A stretch of DNA of 64,000 nucleotides from Clostridia bacterium (GCA_900766045.1 CAAFTW010000055.1:62001-126000), one strand, 5' to 3'. Positions 33,608 to 42,941 are shown, counted from the first letter of the stretch. The notes: generated by a model not told the origin, from the sequence alone. Program-made: numbers and translations.

Positions 33608-35050
33608 TTACTTGGAAGTGCTTGTCTCTTCCTTCAGCACCTTGATGGTAACAGTGCTTCCAGCCTTCACTTTGCTTCCGGCAGTAGTCTGCTCATAAAC
33701 CTGTCCGAAGGAGGCGTCGCCGAAGCGGTCGGCGTTCTTCTTCAGTTCATCGGCTGTCAGGGTTGTGTACTCGGTCTGGACGGTGAAGCCGGCCTTTTCC
33801 AGTGTTTCTTTAGCCTCGGCCTCCGTCTTTCCTTTGACGTCCGGCACTTCCTTCATGGTCTCGGCAGCGATGGTTACGGATGTCTTTGCAACAACTTTCT
33901 TATTCGTCGTGCTGGCCAGAGCGTAAGTTACGGTGTAGTTTCCGTCCTCGGAGAAGACGTAGGTCTCAGCCTTTGCGTAAGACATTGTTGACGTCTTTCC
34001 GCTCGGATCCTTGACCGTTACCTGGATTGCGGATGTGCGGTCAGTGGATCCCTGCTTTCCGGTTACTCCGGATACGGCATTGCTGCTTCCTGTTTCTACA
34101 GTGCGGTCTGCTGCGCCGCTGATGGACGGCTTAGTCTGTACAGCCTTTACGACAAACTTGAAGTTGACTGCCTTTGATCTTCCCCATGGGTCGTTGACGT
34201 AGTAGGTGACGACATAAGTTCCCGCATTATTCGTAGAGAAGGAGGCTGTACGGATCTTCTTATATGCAGAAGATCCGGCTGCTTTCATCTGCAGTTTTGC
34301 GACCTTCAGATATTTGGTCAGGTCCATAAAGGAATTCGGGTCTTTCGATGTAACGCCGCTCTTCAGGTTGTAGGAAGCGCCCTGTGCGACAGCAGAGGCC
34401 TTCTTTACCTTGATTACCGGCTTCGGCATCAGATGGCGGAGCGGATTTCCCTTGGCCGGATCGGTCGGATCCCAGCTTCTTGTGGCATGCCCCGGGACCT
34501 TGATCGCCTTCGGCTTTCCGAGCGGACCGGCCTTGCTGCTGGAGTAAACCGTTACTTTGGTTCCTGCAGGACAGTTGTCGTACATCCACTTTGCGTCCGC
34601 GGTGGAAACGCGGATGCAGCCGTGAGATGCTTTTCTTCCGAGCTTGTTGAACTCTGCGCGGGCCTGGGCATTATGCTTCGGCGCGTAATACCAGACGCTG
34701 TGAATGAAGATTCCGCCGTACAGATGGGCGGTGTACTGTCCATAGTCAAAGAAACTTCCGTCCAGGGACATGGTCAGCCAGCGCTTCTTGGAAGATGTGC
34801 GCCAGGTTCCGTTATAGGTTGTGGTTTCCGGAGTTCTGTTCACGCCGGTAGAACACAGCATGGCGCGGACTGGTTTCCATTTTCCGCCAATTTTTTCATA
34901 GGCAGTAATGACATTGCGCTTCTGATTGACTTTCAGCCAGTATTTTCCGGAGGAAGCGGCGGATGCCGGCTCCAGATACGCTGCGAACAGCGTGATGATC
35001 ATGGCGAGAGCCAGTACAAGCGTAATGGTACGATTGTATGATTTCTTCAT
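33608..35050 (-). CDS. Secreted L,D-transpeptidase with Ig-like and PASTA domains
   Basis: Cross-links peptidoglycan stem peptides outside the cell. A signal peptide (about residues 1-31, cut near ASAA) precedes a YkuD catalytic domain with H117 in GIFIHSVW and the catalytic motif SHGCIRVS (H143, C145). Two Ig-like segments of the DUF5011 type follow (about 215-310 and 315-400). A single PASTA domain (VPDVKGKTEAEAKETLEKAG onward) ends the protein. PASTA domains usually sit on penicillin-binding proteins or Ser/Thr kinases, so this combination is unusual. It has its own terminator and lies beside alr, which supplies D-alanine for the wall. Confidence 0.92.
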   Translation of the reverse strand: MKKSYNRTITLVLALAMIITLFAAYLEPASAASSGKYWLKVNQKRNVITAYEKIGGKWKPVRAMLCSTGVNRTPETTTYNGTWRTSSKKRWLTMSLDGSFFDYGQYTAHLYGGIFIHSVWYYAPKHNAQARAEFNKLGRKASHGCIRVSTADAKWMYDNCPAGTKVTVYSSSKAGPLGKPKAIKVPGHATRSWDPTDPAKGNPLRHLMPKPVIKVKKASAVAQGASYNLKSGVTSKDPNSFMDLTKYLKVAKLQMKAAGSSAYKKIRTASFSTNNAGTYVVTYYVNDPWGRSKAVNFKFVVKAVQTKPSISGAADRTVETGSSNAVSGVTGKQGSTDRTSAIQVTVKDPSGKTSTMSYAKAETYVFSEDGNYTVTYALASTTNKKVVAKTSVTIAAETMKEVPDVKGKTEAEAKETLEKAGFTVQTEYTTLTADELKKNADRFGDASFGQVYEQTTAGSKVKAGSTVTIKVLKEETSTSK

Positions 35051-35211
35051 GATAATTGCTCCTTGTACGTTTGAATTTTATCGTATTCTGCAAGGTCCGC
35101 CGATGGCCCCCTGACTCGTGCTTCAGAGGGGACAAAATTTTCCTGACCGGCGGGTGAACACAAGTTCATTATAGTCCCGTACGGCGATAATAGCCACTGA
35201 ATAAAAATTAA

Positions 35212-35240
35212 GAAAAAGAGGCCGCGCAGAAGGCGGCCCC
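35212..35240 (-). terminator. Terminator after alr
   Basis: Minus-strand GGGGCCGCC pairs with GCGGCCTC around TTCTGC, followed by TTTTTC. Confidence 0.8.
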
Positions 35241-35270
35241 TGAAATACAAGGTCTGTTTATGAACAGAAT

Positions 35271-36410
35271 TTATTTTACATAGACTTTCGGCAGTCTCTG
35301 GCCGAATGCACAGGTGATCTCGTAATTGATCGTACCTGTTGCATCGGCAATGTCATCTGCAGTGATCTCGTTCTTTCCGTCGCTTCCCATGACGATGACT
35401 TCATCGCCGACCTTGACGTCCGGAACGTCAGTAACGTCGACCATGAACTGGTCCATGCAGATATTTCCGGCGATCGGGCAGATGTGGCCATTGATCAGGA
35501 CCTTGCCGACCGGGGAGTACGGACGCGGATAGCCGTCTGCGTATCCGATGCCGACTGTAGCGATTTTGGCAGGAGCCTTGGAAATGTACTTTCTGCCGTA
35601 GCCGACGGAGAAGTCAGCCGGAACGTCTTTCAGATGAACGATGTTGGCCTTGACGGACATAACCGGCTTGATGGAGAGGTCCTTCGGGTCTACATCGTGG
35701 GATGGGTACAGTCCGTAGAGAATGATTCCGGCTCTGCACTTGTCAAAGTAAACTTCCGGCATTCTCATGATTGCCGCGCTGTTTGCGAGGGTGCGCTTCG
35801 GAATCTTTACGCCGGCTTTGGTAACTTCCTCATAGAAGTGATTATAATGGGCTTCCTGGCCGTGTGCGTAGTCCAGATCCTTTGCGTCTGCTGTGGAGAA
35901 GTGGGAAATCATGCCCTTAACCTTGAAGTTGGAAAGTTTCTCGACTTCTTTCAGTTCTTCTGCAGCGTGCTTGGTATCGTTCCACTGATATCCGATTCTG
36001 CCCATGCCGGTATCTACGGCGATCAGAGCTTCTACCGTCTTGCCTGCAGCCTTTGCCGCCGCATCGATGACTTTCGCGTTCTCGAGGGAGCAGAATACCG
36101 GGGTGATGTCGTATTTTACCAGAGCGTCCGCGTACATGTCCGGAGTCAGTCCCAGGCAGATGATTTCGCCTTCAATTCCTGCATTTCTCAGTGTTGCGCC
36201 TTCAGCAAGCGTAGCGACAGCGAACGTGTCGACACCGTTTTCGATCAGAACGCGGGCGGTTTCTACGCTGCCGTGGCCATAGGCGTCTGCCTTGATGACA
36301 CCGACCATCTTTGCATCCGGTCCGATCTTCTTCTGAATGCTCTTGATGTTGTAATCCAGATTAGAAAGGTTAATTTCTACCCATGCAGGACGTAACGCTT
36401 CCTTATACAT
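35271..36410 (-). CDS. alr: Alanine racemase
   Basis: PLP enzyme interconverting L- and D-alanine for peptidoglycan. The PLP lysine is K40 in GVIKADAYGHG; the family motifs DTGMGRIGYQ, ISHFSTAD, ANSAAIMRMPE and YADGYPR are present. ATG at 36410 follows AAAGGAGGT. The 379 residues are typical. It lies just downstream of purA on the minus strand, separated by a hairpin. Confidence 0.97.
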   Translation of the reverse strand: MYKEALRPAWVEINLSNLDYNIKSIQKKIGPDAKMVGVIKADAYGHGSVETARVLIENGVDTFAVATLAEGATLRNAGIEGEIICLGLTPDMYADALVKYDITPVFCSLENAKVIDAAAKAAGKTVEALIAVDTGMGRIGYQWNDTKHAAEELKEVEKLSNFKVKGMISHFSTADAKDLDYAHGQEAHYNHFYEEVTKAGVKIPKRTLANSAAIMRMPEVYFDKCRAGIILYGLYPSHDVDPKDLSIKPVMSVKANIVHLKDVPADFSVGYGRKYISKAPAKIATVGIGYADGYPRPYSPVGKVLINGHICPIAGNICMDQFMVDVTDVPDVKVGDEVIVMGSDGKNEITADDIADATGTINYEITCAFGQRLPKVYVK

Positions 36411-36495
36411 TTTGTTCTACCTCCTTTAATATCCTCTTCACATTATTAAACATGTTGGGAATACGCTGAGTATTCAGTCATGCTAGTATACAGAG

Positions 36496-36544
36496 AAGAG
36501 CAGTGGAATTCATCTCTGTTTCAGCGTGAATTCACACTGCTCTT
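36496..36544 (-). terminator. Long hairpin between purA and alr
   Basis: AAGAGCAGTGGAATTCA pairs with TGAATTCACACTGCTCTT across a 14-base loop with a small bulge. There is no clear T tract on the minus strand, so it may protect the purA 3' end or terminate weakly. A second small inverted repeat (GAATA...TATTC) lies at 36459-36475. Confidence 0.55.
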
Positions 36545-36560
36545 ATCAGACAAAATTAAA

Positions 36561-37850
36561 TTAGATCAGGGGTTTACGCGGGATGATGTCCTCACGAGCC
36601 GGTCCGTTGGAAACCATCGTGATCGGGAATCCGATCTGACGCTCGATCTCATTGACGTAATCCTGAGCCTCCTGCGGCAGATTCTCAAACTTGCGGATGC
36701 CTGTGATGTCGCACTTCCAGCCCGGCATCTTCTTATAAATGGCCTTGCATCTGGAGAGGTCTGTCACATTCGGGAAGTCCTGAATTTCTTTTCCGTCCAG
36801 GTCATATCCGACGCAGATTGGAATCTCGTCCAGATATCCCAGAGGGTCCAGAACGGTCAGAGCGACCTCAGTAGCTCCCTGCAGAGTGCATCCGTAACGG
36901 GAAGCAACGCAATCATACCAGCCGACTCTTCTCGGACGTCCGGTTGTAGCGCCGTACTCTCCGCCGTCTCCGCCGCGCTTGCGCAGTTCTTCAGCCTCAT
37001 CTCCGTGAAGCTCAGTGACAAAGTCTCCGCCGCCTACGGAAGAAGAGTATGCCTTGGTTACCACAACGATATCCTTGATCTCATACGGCGGAACTCCAGC
37101 ACCTGCAGCAGCATATCCGGCAATTGTATTGGAAGATGTCGTCATCGGATAAATTCCGTGGTCGATATCCTTCATTGTTCCCAGCTGACCTTCAACCAGG
37201 ATGGTCTTTCCTTCTTTCAGAGTCTTATGCAGGAATGCGGAAGTATGTCCGACGTAAGGACGGATCATCTCTCTGTACTCGCAGATTGTCTTATACAGCT
37301 CTTCCGGATCCAGCTCCGGCTTATGATAAAGATATTTAATCAGTGTATTCTTGATGGTGCAGACGTTGTTAATGCGCTCTTTCAGCTTGTCGTCCGGCAT
37401 GAACAGCTCATTGATCTGGAAACCGATCTTTGCGTACTTATCAGAATAGCACGGAGCGATTCCGGACTTGGTGGAGCCGAATGCCTTTCCGGCAAGACGC
37501 TCTTCCTCATAACCGTCCAGCAGAATGTGGTACGGCATAACAACCTGAGCACGGTCAGAAACCAGCAGATGCGGCTTCGGTACACCGTGAGAAGTCAGAT
37601 CGTCGATTTCCTTCATCAGTCTCGGAATGTCGAGTGCGACACCATTTCCGAGCACACAGGTGCAGTGATCATAGAATGCGCCGGATGGAATCATATGCAG
37701 AGAAAACTTACCATAAGAATTCTTGATGGTGTGTCCTGCGTTAGCTCCTCCCTGGAAGCGGACGACGACGTCAGCATTTTCTGCCAGCATGTCTGTGATC
37801 TTGCCTTTTCCTTCGTCTCCCCAGTTTGCGCCTACGATTGCTTTTACCAT
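36561..37850 (-). CDS. purA: Adenylosuccinate synthase
   Basis: GTP-dependent enzyme joining IMP and aspartate in AMP synthesis. The N-terminal P-loop GANWGDEGKGKITDML, the QGGANAGHTI motif and the GTP-site segment are intact. The 429 residues are normal. ATG at 37850 follows AGGAGG. It lies 25 bases after purB, so the two genes of the AMP branch form an operon, with purB first. Confidence 0.97.
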   Translation of the reverse strand: MVKAIVGANWGDEGKGKITDMLAENADVVVRFQGGANAGHTIKNSYGKFSLHMIPSGAFYDHCTCVLGNGVALDIPRLMKEIDDLTSHGVPKPHLLVSDRAQVVMPYHILLDGYEEERLAGKAFGSTKSGIAPCYSDKYAKIGFQINELFMPDDKLKERINNVCTIKNTLIKYLYHKPELDPEELYKTICEYREMIRPYVGHTSAFLHKTLKEGKTILVEGQLGTMKDIDHGIYPMTTSSNTIAGYAAAGAGVPPYEIKDIVVVTKAYSSSVGGGDFVTELHGDEAEELRKRGGDGGEYGATTGRPRRVGWYDCVASRYGCTLQGATEVALTVLDPLGYLDEIPICVGYDLDGKEIQDFPNVTDLSRCKAIYKKMPGWKCDITGIRKFENLPQEAQDYVNEIERQIGFPITMVSNGPAREDIIPRKPLI

Positions 37851-37875
37851 AGTTGATATTCCTCCTATCCTACGA

Positions 37876-39312
37876 TTAAACGTTGATTTCAGCCTTGCGT
37901 CCGAGGACGGACTCGTGTGCTGAAAGAATAGGCTTTATGACCCCGTTAAGAAACTCGGTTGTCTGCTCTGGTGCGCGTCCAACATAGTTTTCTGGCTTCA
38001 AAACCTTCTGTAAAGCCTCTTTGTTTGTATTAAAGAGAGGGTCTGCAGCGATCAGATCGAGCAGATTGTTTGGTTTACCCTCAACTTTAACTGTTTTAGA
38101 TGCCTGCATGGACAGCTCACGGATGCGCTCATGAAGCTCCTGACGGTCTCCGCCGGCTTTAACTGCATCCATCATGATATTCTCCGTTGCCATGAACGGG
38201 AGCTCTGCCATGAGGTGAGATTCGATGACCTTCGGATAAACCACCAGACCATCCGAGATGTTGATATATAATTCAAGAATCGCGTTGGTCGCGAGGAATG
38301 CCTCGGACACACTGATTCTCTTATTCGCAGAATCATCAAGTGTACGCTCAAACCACTGTGTAGCAGCAGTAATCTGCGGGTTCATCGCGTCACTCATGAC
38401 ATAATTAGCCAGCGATGCCATTCTCTCGGAACGCATCGGATTGCGCTTATATGCCATTGCGGAAGAACCGATCTGATGCTTTTCAAACGGCTCTTCAACT
38501 TCCTTCATATGCTGAAGGAGGCGGATGTCGTTGGAGAACTTATGCGCGGACTGCGCAATTCCTGCCAGGACATTCAGCACACGGCTGTCTACCTTGCGGG
38601 AATAGGTTTGTCCGGAAACCGGGTAAACCTCAGAGAATCCCATCTTCTCTGCAATCTTCTTATCCAGCTGACGGCACTTTTCATGATCTCCGTTGAACAG
38701 CTCCAGGAAAGAAGCCTGTGTTCCAGTCGTACCCTTGCAGCCCAGAAGCTTCAGGGAATCCAGAACGTAGTTCAGGTCCTCCAGATCCATAACCAGATCC
38801 TGCAGCCAGAGTGTGGCACGCTTTCCGACAGTCGTCGGCTGAGCCGGCTGATAATGCGTGAATGCCAGTGTCGGCTGATTCTTATATTTGTCAGCGAATA
38901 CAGCCAGGCGGTCCATCGCGTTCAGCAGCTGAATGCGGATCAGTTTCAGCGCTTCTGACATGATAATGATGTCTGTATTGTCTCCGACGTAGCAGGACGT
39001 CGCACCGAGGTGAATGATCGGCTTGGCATGCGGGCACTGCTTTCCGTAAGCGTATACGTGAGACATTACATCGTGACGGACCTCTTTCTCTCTGGCCTCA
39101 GCCACTTCATAATTGATGTCGTCCTTATGCGCTTTCAGTTCATCGATCTGTTCCTGTGTGATATCCAGACCCAGTTCCTTTTCCGATTCCGCAAGCGCGA
39201 TCCAGAGACGTCTCCATGTCTTGAATTTCATCTCCGGTGAGAAGAGATACTTCATTTCCTTGCTTGCGTATCTCGTCGATAAAGGGCTGGTGTAGCTGGT
39301 TCTGTCTGCCAT
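37876..39312 (-). CDS. purB: Adenylosuccinate lyase
   Basis: Releases fumarate from SAICAR and adenylosuccinate. The fumarase-superfamily signature GSSAMAYKRNPMRSERM carries the catalytic serine loop. I chose ATG at 39312 (MADRTSY) because GGAGG is 8 bases away; the ATG at 39318 is too close to it. About 478 residues, the longer PurB class. First gene of purB-purA. Confidence 0.96.
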   Translation of the reverse strand: MADRTSYTSPLSTRYASKEMKYLFSPEMKFKTWRRLWIALAESEKELGLDITQEQIDELKAHKDDINYEVAEAREKEVRHDVMSHVYAYGKQCPHAKPIIHLGATSCYVGDNTDIIIMSEALKLIRIQLLNAMDRLAVFADKYKNQPTLAFTHYQPAQPTTVGKRATLWLQDLVMDLEDLNYVLDSLKLLGCKGTTGTQASFLELFNGDHEKCRQLDKKIAEKMGFSEVYPVSGQTYSRKVDSRVLNVLAGIAQSAHKFSNDIRLLQHMKEVEEPFEKHQIGSSAMAYKRNPMRSERMASLANYVMSDAMNPQITAATQWFERTLDDSANKRISVSEAFLATNAILELYINISDGLVVYPKVIESHLMAELPFMATENIMMDAVKAGGDRQELHERIRELSMQASKTVKVEGKPNNLLDLIAADPLFNTNKEALQKVLKPENYVGRAPEQTTEFLNGVIKPILSAHESVLGRKAEINV

Positions 39313-39393
39313 GTCCATTCCTCCGTTTCAGGTGCGGCGGCAAAAAATAACTGTTCAAGGCCGCTGCCGTCTTGTCGTTCTCGAACAATCTGA

Positions 39394-39422
39394 ATTATAT
39401 CATCTGAACGTGTAATCTTCAA
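39394..39422 (-). promoter_or_regulatory. purB promoter
   Basis: Minus-strand TTGAAG, 17 bases, TATAAT. The predicted start lies about 75 bases before purB. I see no purine riboswitch fold in the leader. Confidence 0.6.
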
Positions 39423-39446
39423 CACCGACACGAAAAGGATAAAGTG

Positions 39447-40802
39447 TTACAGAGACAGCCTGCTGGTGTTCGTCCAGATGCCCATTTTTTCTGCATCCTT
39501 AATCAGCTCATCCCGGAAGTCAGGGTGGGCGATGTTAATCAGTGCTTCGGCACGTTTCCAGGTGGATTTTCCTTTCAGTTCGGCAGCTCCGTATTCGGTA
39601 ACGACATAATGGACGGCGGCACGCGGTGTGGTGACGATGGAACCGAGCGGGAGCGCCGGTTTGATCAGGCTTTCCACACTGCCGTCTTTCTTTTGTCTGG
39701 TGGAATGCAGGCAGATGAAGCTCTTTCCGCCGCGGGAGCCGTAGGCGCCCTGAACGAAGTCCAGCTGGCCGCCGGTGCCGCTGATGTGCTGGAATCCGGC
39801 GGATTCAGCGTTTACCTGGCCGAAGAGATCCAGGTCGATGGCGCCGTTGACGGAGATCATCTTATCAATGCTGCTGATGACATGGACGTCATTCACGTAA
39901 CTGACCGGGGCAGCCAAGCACTTCTGGTTGTGGTCCAGGAAATCATAAAGCCGCTTCGTTCCTCCGGCGAATGCATAGACAATCTTTCCTGGGATGGAAG
40001 AGTGAGCACTGGTCAGTTTTCCGGCCTCATACAGATCCACATAGGCGTCGGTGAGCATTTCTGTGTGCGCGCCCAGGTCTGTGCGGTCGGATTCGCAGAG
40101 CATCTGGCCGATCATGTTCGGAAGGGCTCCGATGCCCAGCTGCAGGGTGCTGCCGCTTTCGATCAGATCCACGACAGTTTCCGCGATTTTCCGGTCCTTA
40201 TCGTCGGCAGGACGGGAAGTGATCTCCGGAATATCCGGATTATTTCCTTCTACAACGGCATCGACATCACAGAGATTCAGCTCCGTCTGCATGCCGTGCA
40301 CAAACGGTATCTTCGTGTTGGTTTCAACGATAACCTTCTTCGCGCCTTTCAGATATCCGCGGATGTCCGTCAGGGCAGGGCCGATGTTGAAATTTCCCCA
40401 CTTATCCATTGGCGTGGTCTGGATGATCAGGACGTCTGCCGGTGCCTCTTCTGCCCAGTATTTCGGGCTTTCCCGGAAGAAAATCGGGGTGAACCAGCAG
40501 CGTCCGTTCTTGCTGTGTTTCCTGTCCAGTCCGCTGAAATGGCCGCAGGTAAATTTTATCTGGTCGTTATTTTCGGCTGCCTGATAAACTGCCGGCTCAT
40601 GCATAGACAGCGTATTTACCAGTTCGATATTCTTCAGGTCTCCGTTTTTCAGGCGTTCTGCCAGAGCCTCATCCACAGCGTAGGGAGCCGTGTAGCCAAA
40701 GCCGTAGCTTATGCGGTCCCCGTCATGCACAAGCCCAGCCGCCTGCTGCGGTGACATCTTCTTTTCCTCGTATTTTGATGGAAGCTCTGCGAGTTTATAC
40801 AT
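39447..40802 (-). CDS. Butyryl-CoA:acetate / 4-hydroxybutyrate CoA-transferase family protein
   Basis: Transfers CoA between carboxylic acids. In butyrate-forming anaerobes this family makes butyrate from butyryl-CoA and acetate. The 451 residues show the acetyl-CoA hydrolase/transferase fold, with a probable catalytic glutamate E248 in GAHTEMLTD (by analogy to 4-hydroxybutyrate CoA-transferase) and the CoA-binding region NAESAGFQHISGTGGQ. ATG at 40802 follows AAAGGAGTG. It stands alone. The exact acid substrate cannot be fixed from sequence. Confidence 0.88.
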   Translation of the reverse strand: MYKLAELPSKYEEKKMSPQQAAGLVHDGDRISYGFGYTAPYAVDEALAERLKNGDLKNIELVNTLSMHEPAVYQAAENNDQIKFTCGHFSGLDRKHSKNGRCWFTPIFFRESPKYWAEEAPADVLIIQTTPMDKWGNFNIGPALTDIRGYLKGAKKVIVETNTKIPFVHGMQTELNLCDVDAVVEGNNPDIPEITSRPADDKDRKIAETVVDLIESGSTLQLGIGALPNMIGQMLCESDRTDLGAHTEMLTDAYVDLYEAGKLTSAHSSIPGKIVYAFAGGTKRLYDFLDHNQKCLAAPVSYVNDVHVISSIDKMISVNGAIDLDLFGQVNAESAGFQHISGTGGQLDFVQGAYGSRGGKSFICLHSTRQKKDGSVESLIKPALPLGSIVTTPRAAVHYVVTEYGAAELKGKSTWKRAEALINIAHPDFRDELIKDAEKMGIWTNTSRLSL

Positions 40803-40821
40803 AAATATACACTCCTTTACT

Positions 40822-41250
40822 TTATATGTAGCTGATTGAATTTAGATTGTTGATTATTGATTGATGATTATTACTATTATACAGCATAATCGCGGTCATT
40901 AGAGCAGACTGCAGGTTTTCTGTGCAGTATTTGTCTTCGGATTGCAAATATCGTTTTCCGCGAACATCGTATCGTCTTACCCGGTAGAATGCAAATGCCC
41001 TGCAGAGATAGTTGATATAATTTGTTACTGTCTTATTACTGATAGTGATTCCATTATTTGAAAGGACCTCTGTGATGTGTCGAATGGAAGTCAGATTTCC
41101 GATATTATCCATCAGAAAATCGATTAACATCTGCAGCAGTCTTTCGTTACGAATATGGTATTTGTTGACGATGTCTCGTACGATCCGTGCATTCAGTACA
41201 TCTCGTCCAATGTAGTTATGTCGCTGCGTTTCAGAATGTATAACACAAAA
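40822..41250 (-). pseudogene. Remnant of a DUF4143-type AAA+ ATPase
   Basis: The minus frame is open from 41250 to 40822 without a proper start and reads GRDVLNARIVRDIVNKYHIR, then LIDFLMDNIGNLTS, ISNKTVTNYINYL and FYRVRRYDVRGKRYL. This is the C-terminal half of the common ATPases that carry DUF4143. The N-terminal AAA domain is missing and the C-terminus runs out into an unrelated AT-rich tail. An internal ATG at 41130 could still be translated. Confidence 0.75.
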
Positions 41251-41267
41251 TCATAAAAATGCAAAAA

Positions 41268-41296
41268 TGTGTTGTAAATCCGATATATACAACACA
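41268..41296. repeat. Perfect inverted repeat upstream of the ECF S gene
   Basis: TGTGTTGTA and TACAACACA, 9 bases each, separated by 11. A further half-like AACACAAAA lies at 41242-41250. It could be an operator for either the remnant or the S component 250 bases away. The rest of 41297-41545 is AT-rich with no gene. Confidence 0.55.
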
Positions 41297-41545
41297 AAAC
41301 TGAAAAATAGAATGGCATTCAAGCTGCTGGATTGAAAATTAATACTGTCATGGATGTGTTTATGTATATAGATGGCTTCAGCTGAATAATTTTTGCTGAA
41401 TTGCTATTACTGTATATATGTAAATTAAATAAATTGCATATTTCTGTATGTGCAGATAGAGAGTATAGTGGTAAGCGACATCGAATTTACGTAAATTTTG
41501 TTCCGAAACGACAAAAATAAAAGCAAGAGTAAGAGAGGTAATAAA

Positions 41546-42073
41546 ATGACAACGGAAAAGACCAAAAAAATAACCATGACGGCACTGATGGCGGCGCTGG
41601 TGTTTGCCTGCACCTTTGCCGTCCGTATTCCAAATCCGATGACCGGCGGTTACAGTCATCTGGGCGACTGTATGATCTTCCTGGCGGTAATTATCCTGGG
41701 CAGAAAGTACGGTGCCTTTGCCGCGGCAATCGGCGGTGCGCTTTCTGACACACTGGCGGGAGCCGCAGTCTGGATTCTGCCGACTTTCTGCATTAAATTT
41801 ATCATGGCCTTTATTATGGGTTCAGTGATTCTGGCACTGCATGAGAGAAAACATGCTGCGCTTCTGGGAGCAGTTCTGGGTGGAATTTTCCAGATCGCTG
41901 CTTACACCCTGGCAAAAGTTGTTCTGATCGGCTGGAAGGTCGCGATTCTTTCCGTGCCGAATGTTTCCATTCAGACAGCGGTCGGAGTGGTTCTGTTTGT
42001 CGTACTCAGTAAACTCCTTGCGAAACCGATTACAAGGGTAACTTTTGTCAGAAAGGAGGGCAGCCGTGGATAA
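41546..42073 (+). CDS. ECF transporter S component
   Basis: Substrate-binding membrane protein of an energy-coupling factor vitamin transporter. The 175 residues have about five or six hydrophobic segments with RIPNPMTGGYSHLGDCMIF and the conserved small-residue helix that docks to EcfT. ATG at 41546 follows GAGAGGT. No EcfA/EcfT genes are here, so it would use shared modules encoded elsewhere (group II). It overlaps the next gene by eight bases. The substrate is unknown. Confidence 0.85.
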   Translation: MTTEKTKKITMTALMAALVFACTFAVRIPNPMTGGYSHLGDCMIFLAVIILGRKYGAFAAAIGGALSDTLAGAAVWILPTFCIKFIMAFIMGSVILALHERKHAALLGAVLGGIFQIAAYTLAKVVLIGWKVAILSVPNVSIQTAVGVVLFVVLSKLLAKPITRVTFVRKEGSRG

Positions 42074-42809
42074 GCTGAGAAATCCTCTGGATCAGTATAA
42101 GAAGATTGACGCGCACGCGCATCTTGGGGAAATCGGCGGCTGGGCCGGCGTGGCCATCACGGCGGAGGATCTGATTCGGCAGATGGATGACTACGATGTG
42201 GAGAAAACCGCACTCTGCTGTGAGGATAATGACAGGACGCTGGAGGCCATGCAGAAGTATCCGGGGCGGATTATCGGATGTGTGTACACCGATCCTCTGC
42301 GTCAGGACAGTCCGGAGATGGTCCGGAAATATGCGAAGGAGGGGTTCACGGCGGTGAAGCTGAACCCGCTGCGTCACGCCTACTGCGCGGATTCTAAGGC
42401 GCTGGACCCGGTTCTGGATGCGGCGGAAGAGCTGGAAATGCCGATCTGCATTCACAGCGGACATGTTCCTTATGCACTGCCATGGCAGATTGCACTTCTG
42501 GCTGAGCGCCACCCGAAAGAGAAGATTCTGATGCTTCACATGGGGCACGGTCATGGCGTCTATATTGACGCGGCGCTGAAAATGGCCCGCCGTTTCCCGA
42601 ATCTGTATCTGGAAATGTCGGGGATGCCGATGCCGGTGAAAATCCGCGAGGCTTACGACACCGTCGGGCACGACCGGATCATGTTCGGAACCGACACGCC
42701 TTTTCATCATCCGTCCGTAGAAATCCAGAAAGTATTGTCCTGCGGCGTTCCGGAAAGCGCGCTTCCTTTGATTTTCCACGATAATGCCGTGAAGTTCTTT
42801 AATCTCTAG
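42066..42809 (+). CDS. Amidohydrolase-family TIM-barrel protein
   Basis: Metal-dependent hydrolase or decarboxylase of the amidohydrolase-2 type. Metal-ligand motifs include DAHAHLG at the N-terminus, CIHSGH, MLHMGHGHG and FGTDTPFHH. I chose GTG at 42066, seven bases after AAGGAGGG; a TTG at 42045 would lie before that site. About 247 residues. Overlap with the ECF S gene implies translational coupling, so it may process the imported compound. The reaction is unknown. Confidence 0.82.
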   Translation: MDKLRNPLDQYKKIDAHAHLGEIGGWAGVAITAEDLIRQMDDYDVEKTALCCEDNDRTLEAMQKYPGRIIGCVYTDPLRQDSPEMVRKYAKEGFTAVKLNPLRHAYCADSKALDPVLDAAEELEMPICIHSGHVPYALPWQIALLAERHPKEKILMLHMGHGHGVYIDAALKMARRFPNLYLEMSGMPMPVKIREAYDTVGHDRIMFGTDTPFHHPSVEIQKVLSCGVPESALPLIFHDNAVKFFNL

Positions 42810-42813
42810 CGCA

Positions 42814-42834
42814 GACAAAATTCACACGGCAAGG
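42814..42834 (+). repeat. Dispersed GACAAAA...GCAAGG motif, copy 4
   Basis: GACAAAA, 8 bases, GCAAGG, starting four bases after the amidohydrolase stop. It is followed by a small AGGGAA-GTT-CCCT hairpin. Confidence 0.5.
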
Positions 42835-42941
42835 GAAGTTCCCTGAAATGGCAGTGCCCGGGCCATATGCCGGGGCAGGCGGGAAAGTTGAACATGCACA
42901 GAGTATCAAAGATAAAGATGCTGAAGAATATAAAGCTAAAT

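Noticed and set aside
39313..39446. Purine riboswitch upstream of purB
   Set aside because: The leader after the predicted promoter is short and lacks the paired loop sequences of that aptamer.
40846..40875. Fnr-like box upstream of the CoA-transferase (TTGATTATTGATTGATGA)
   Set aside because: The two halves are direct, not inverted; it does not match TTGAT-N4-ATCAA.
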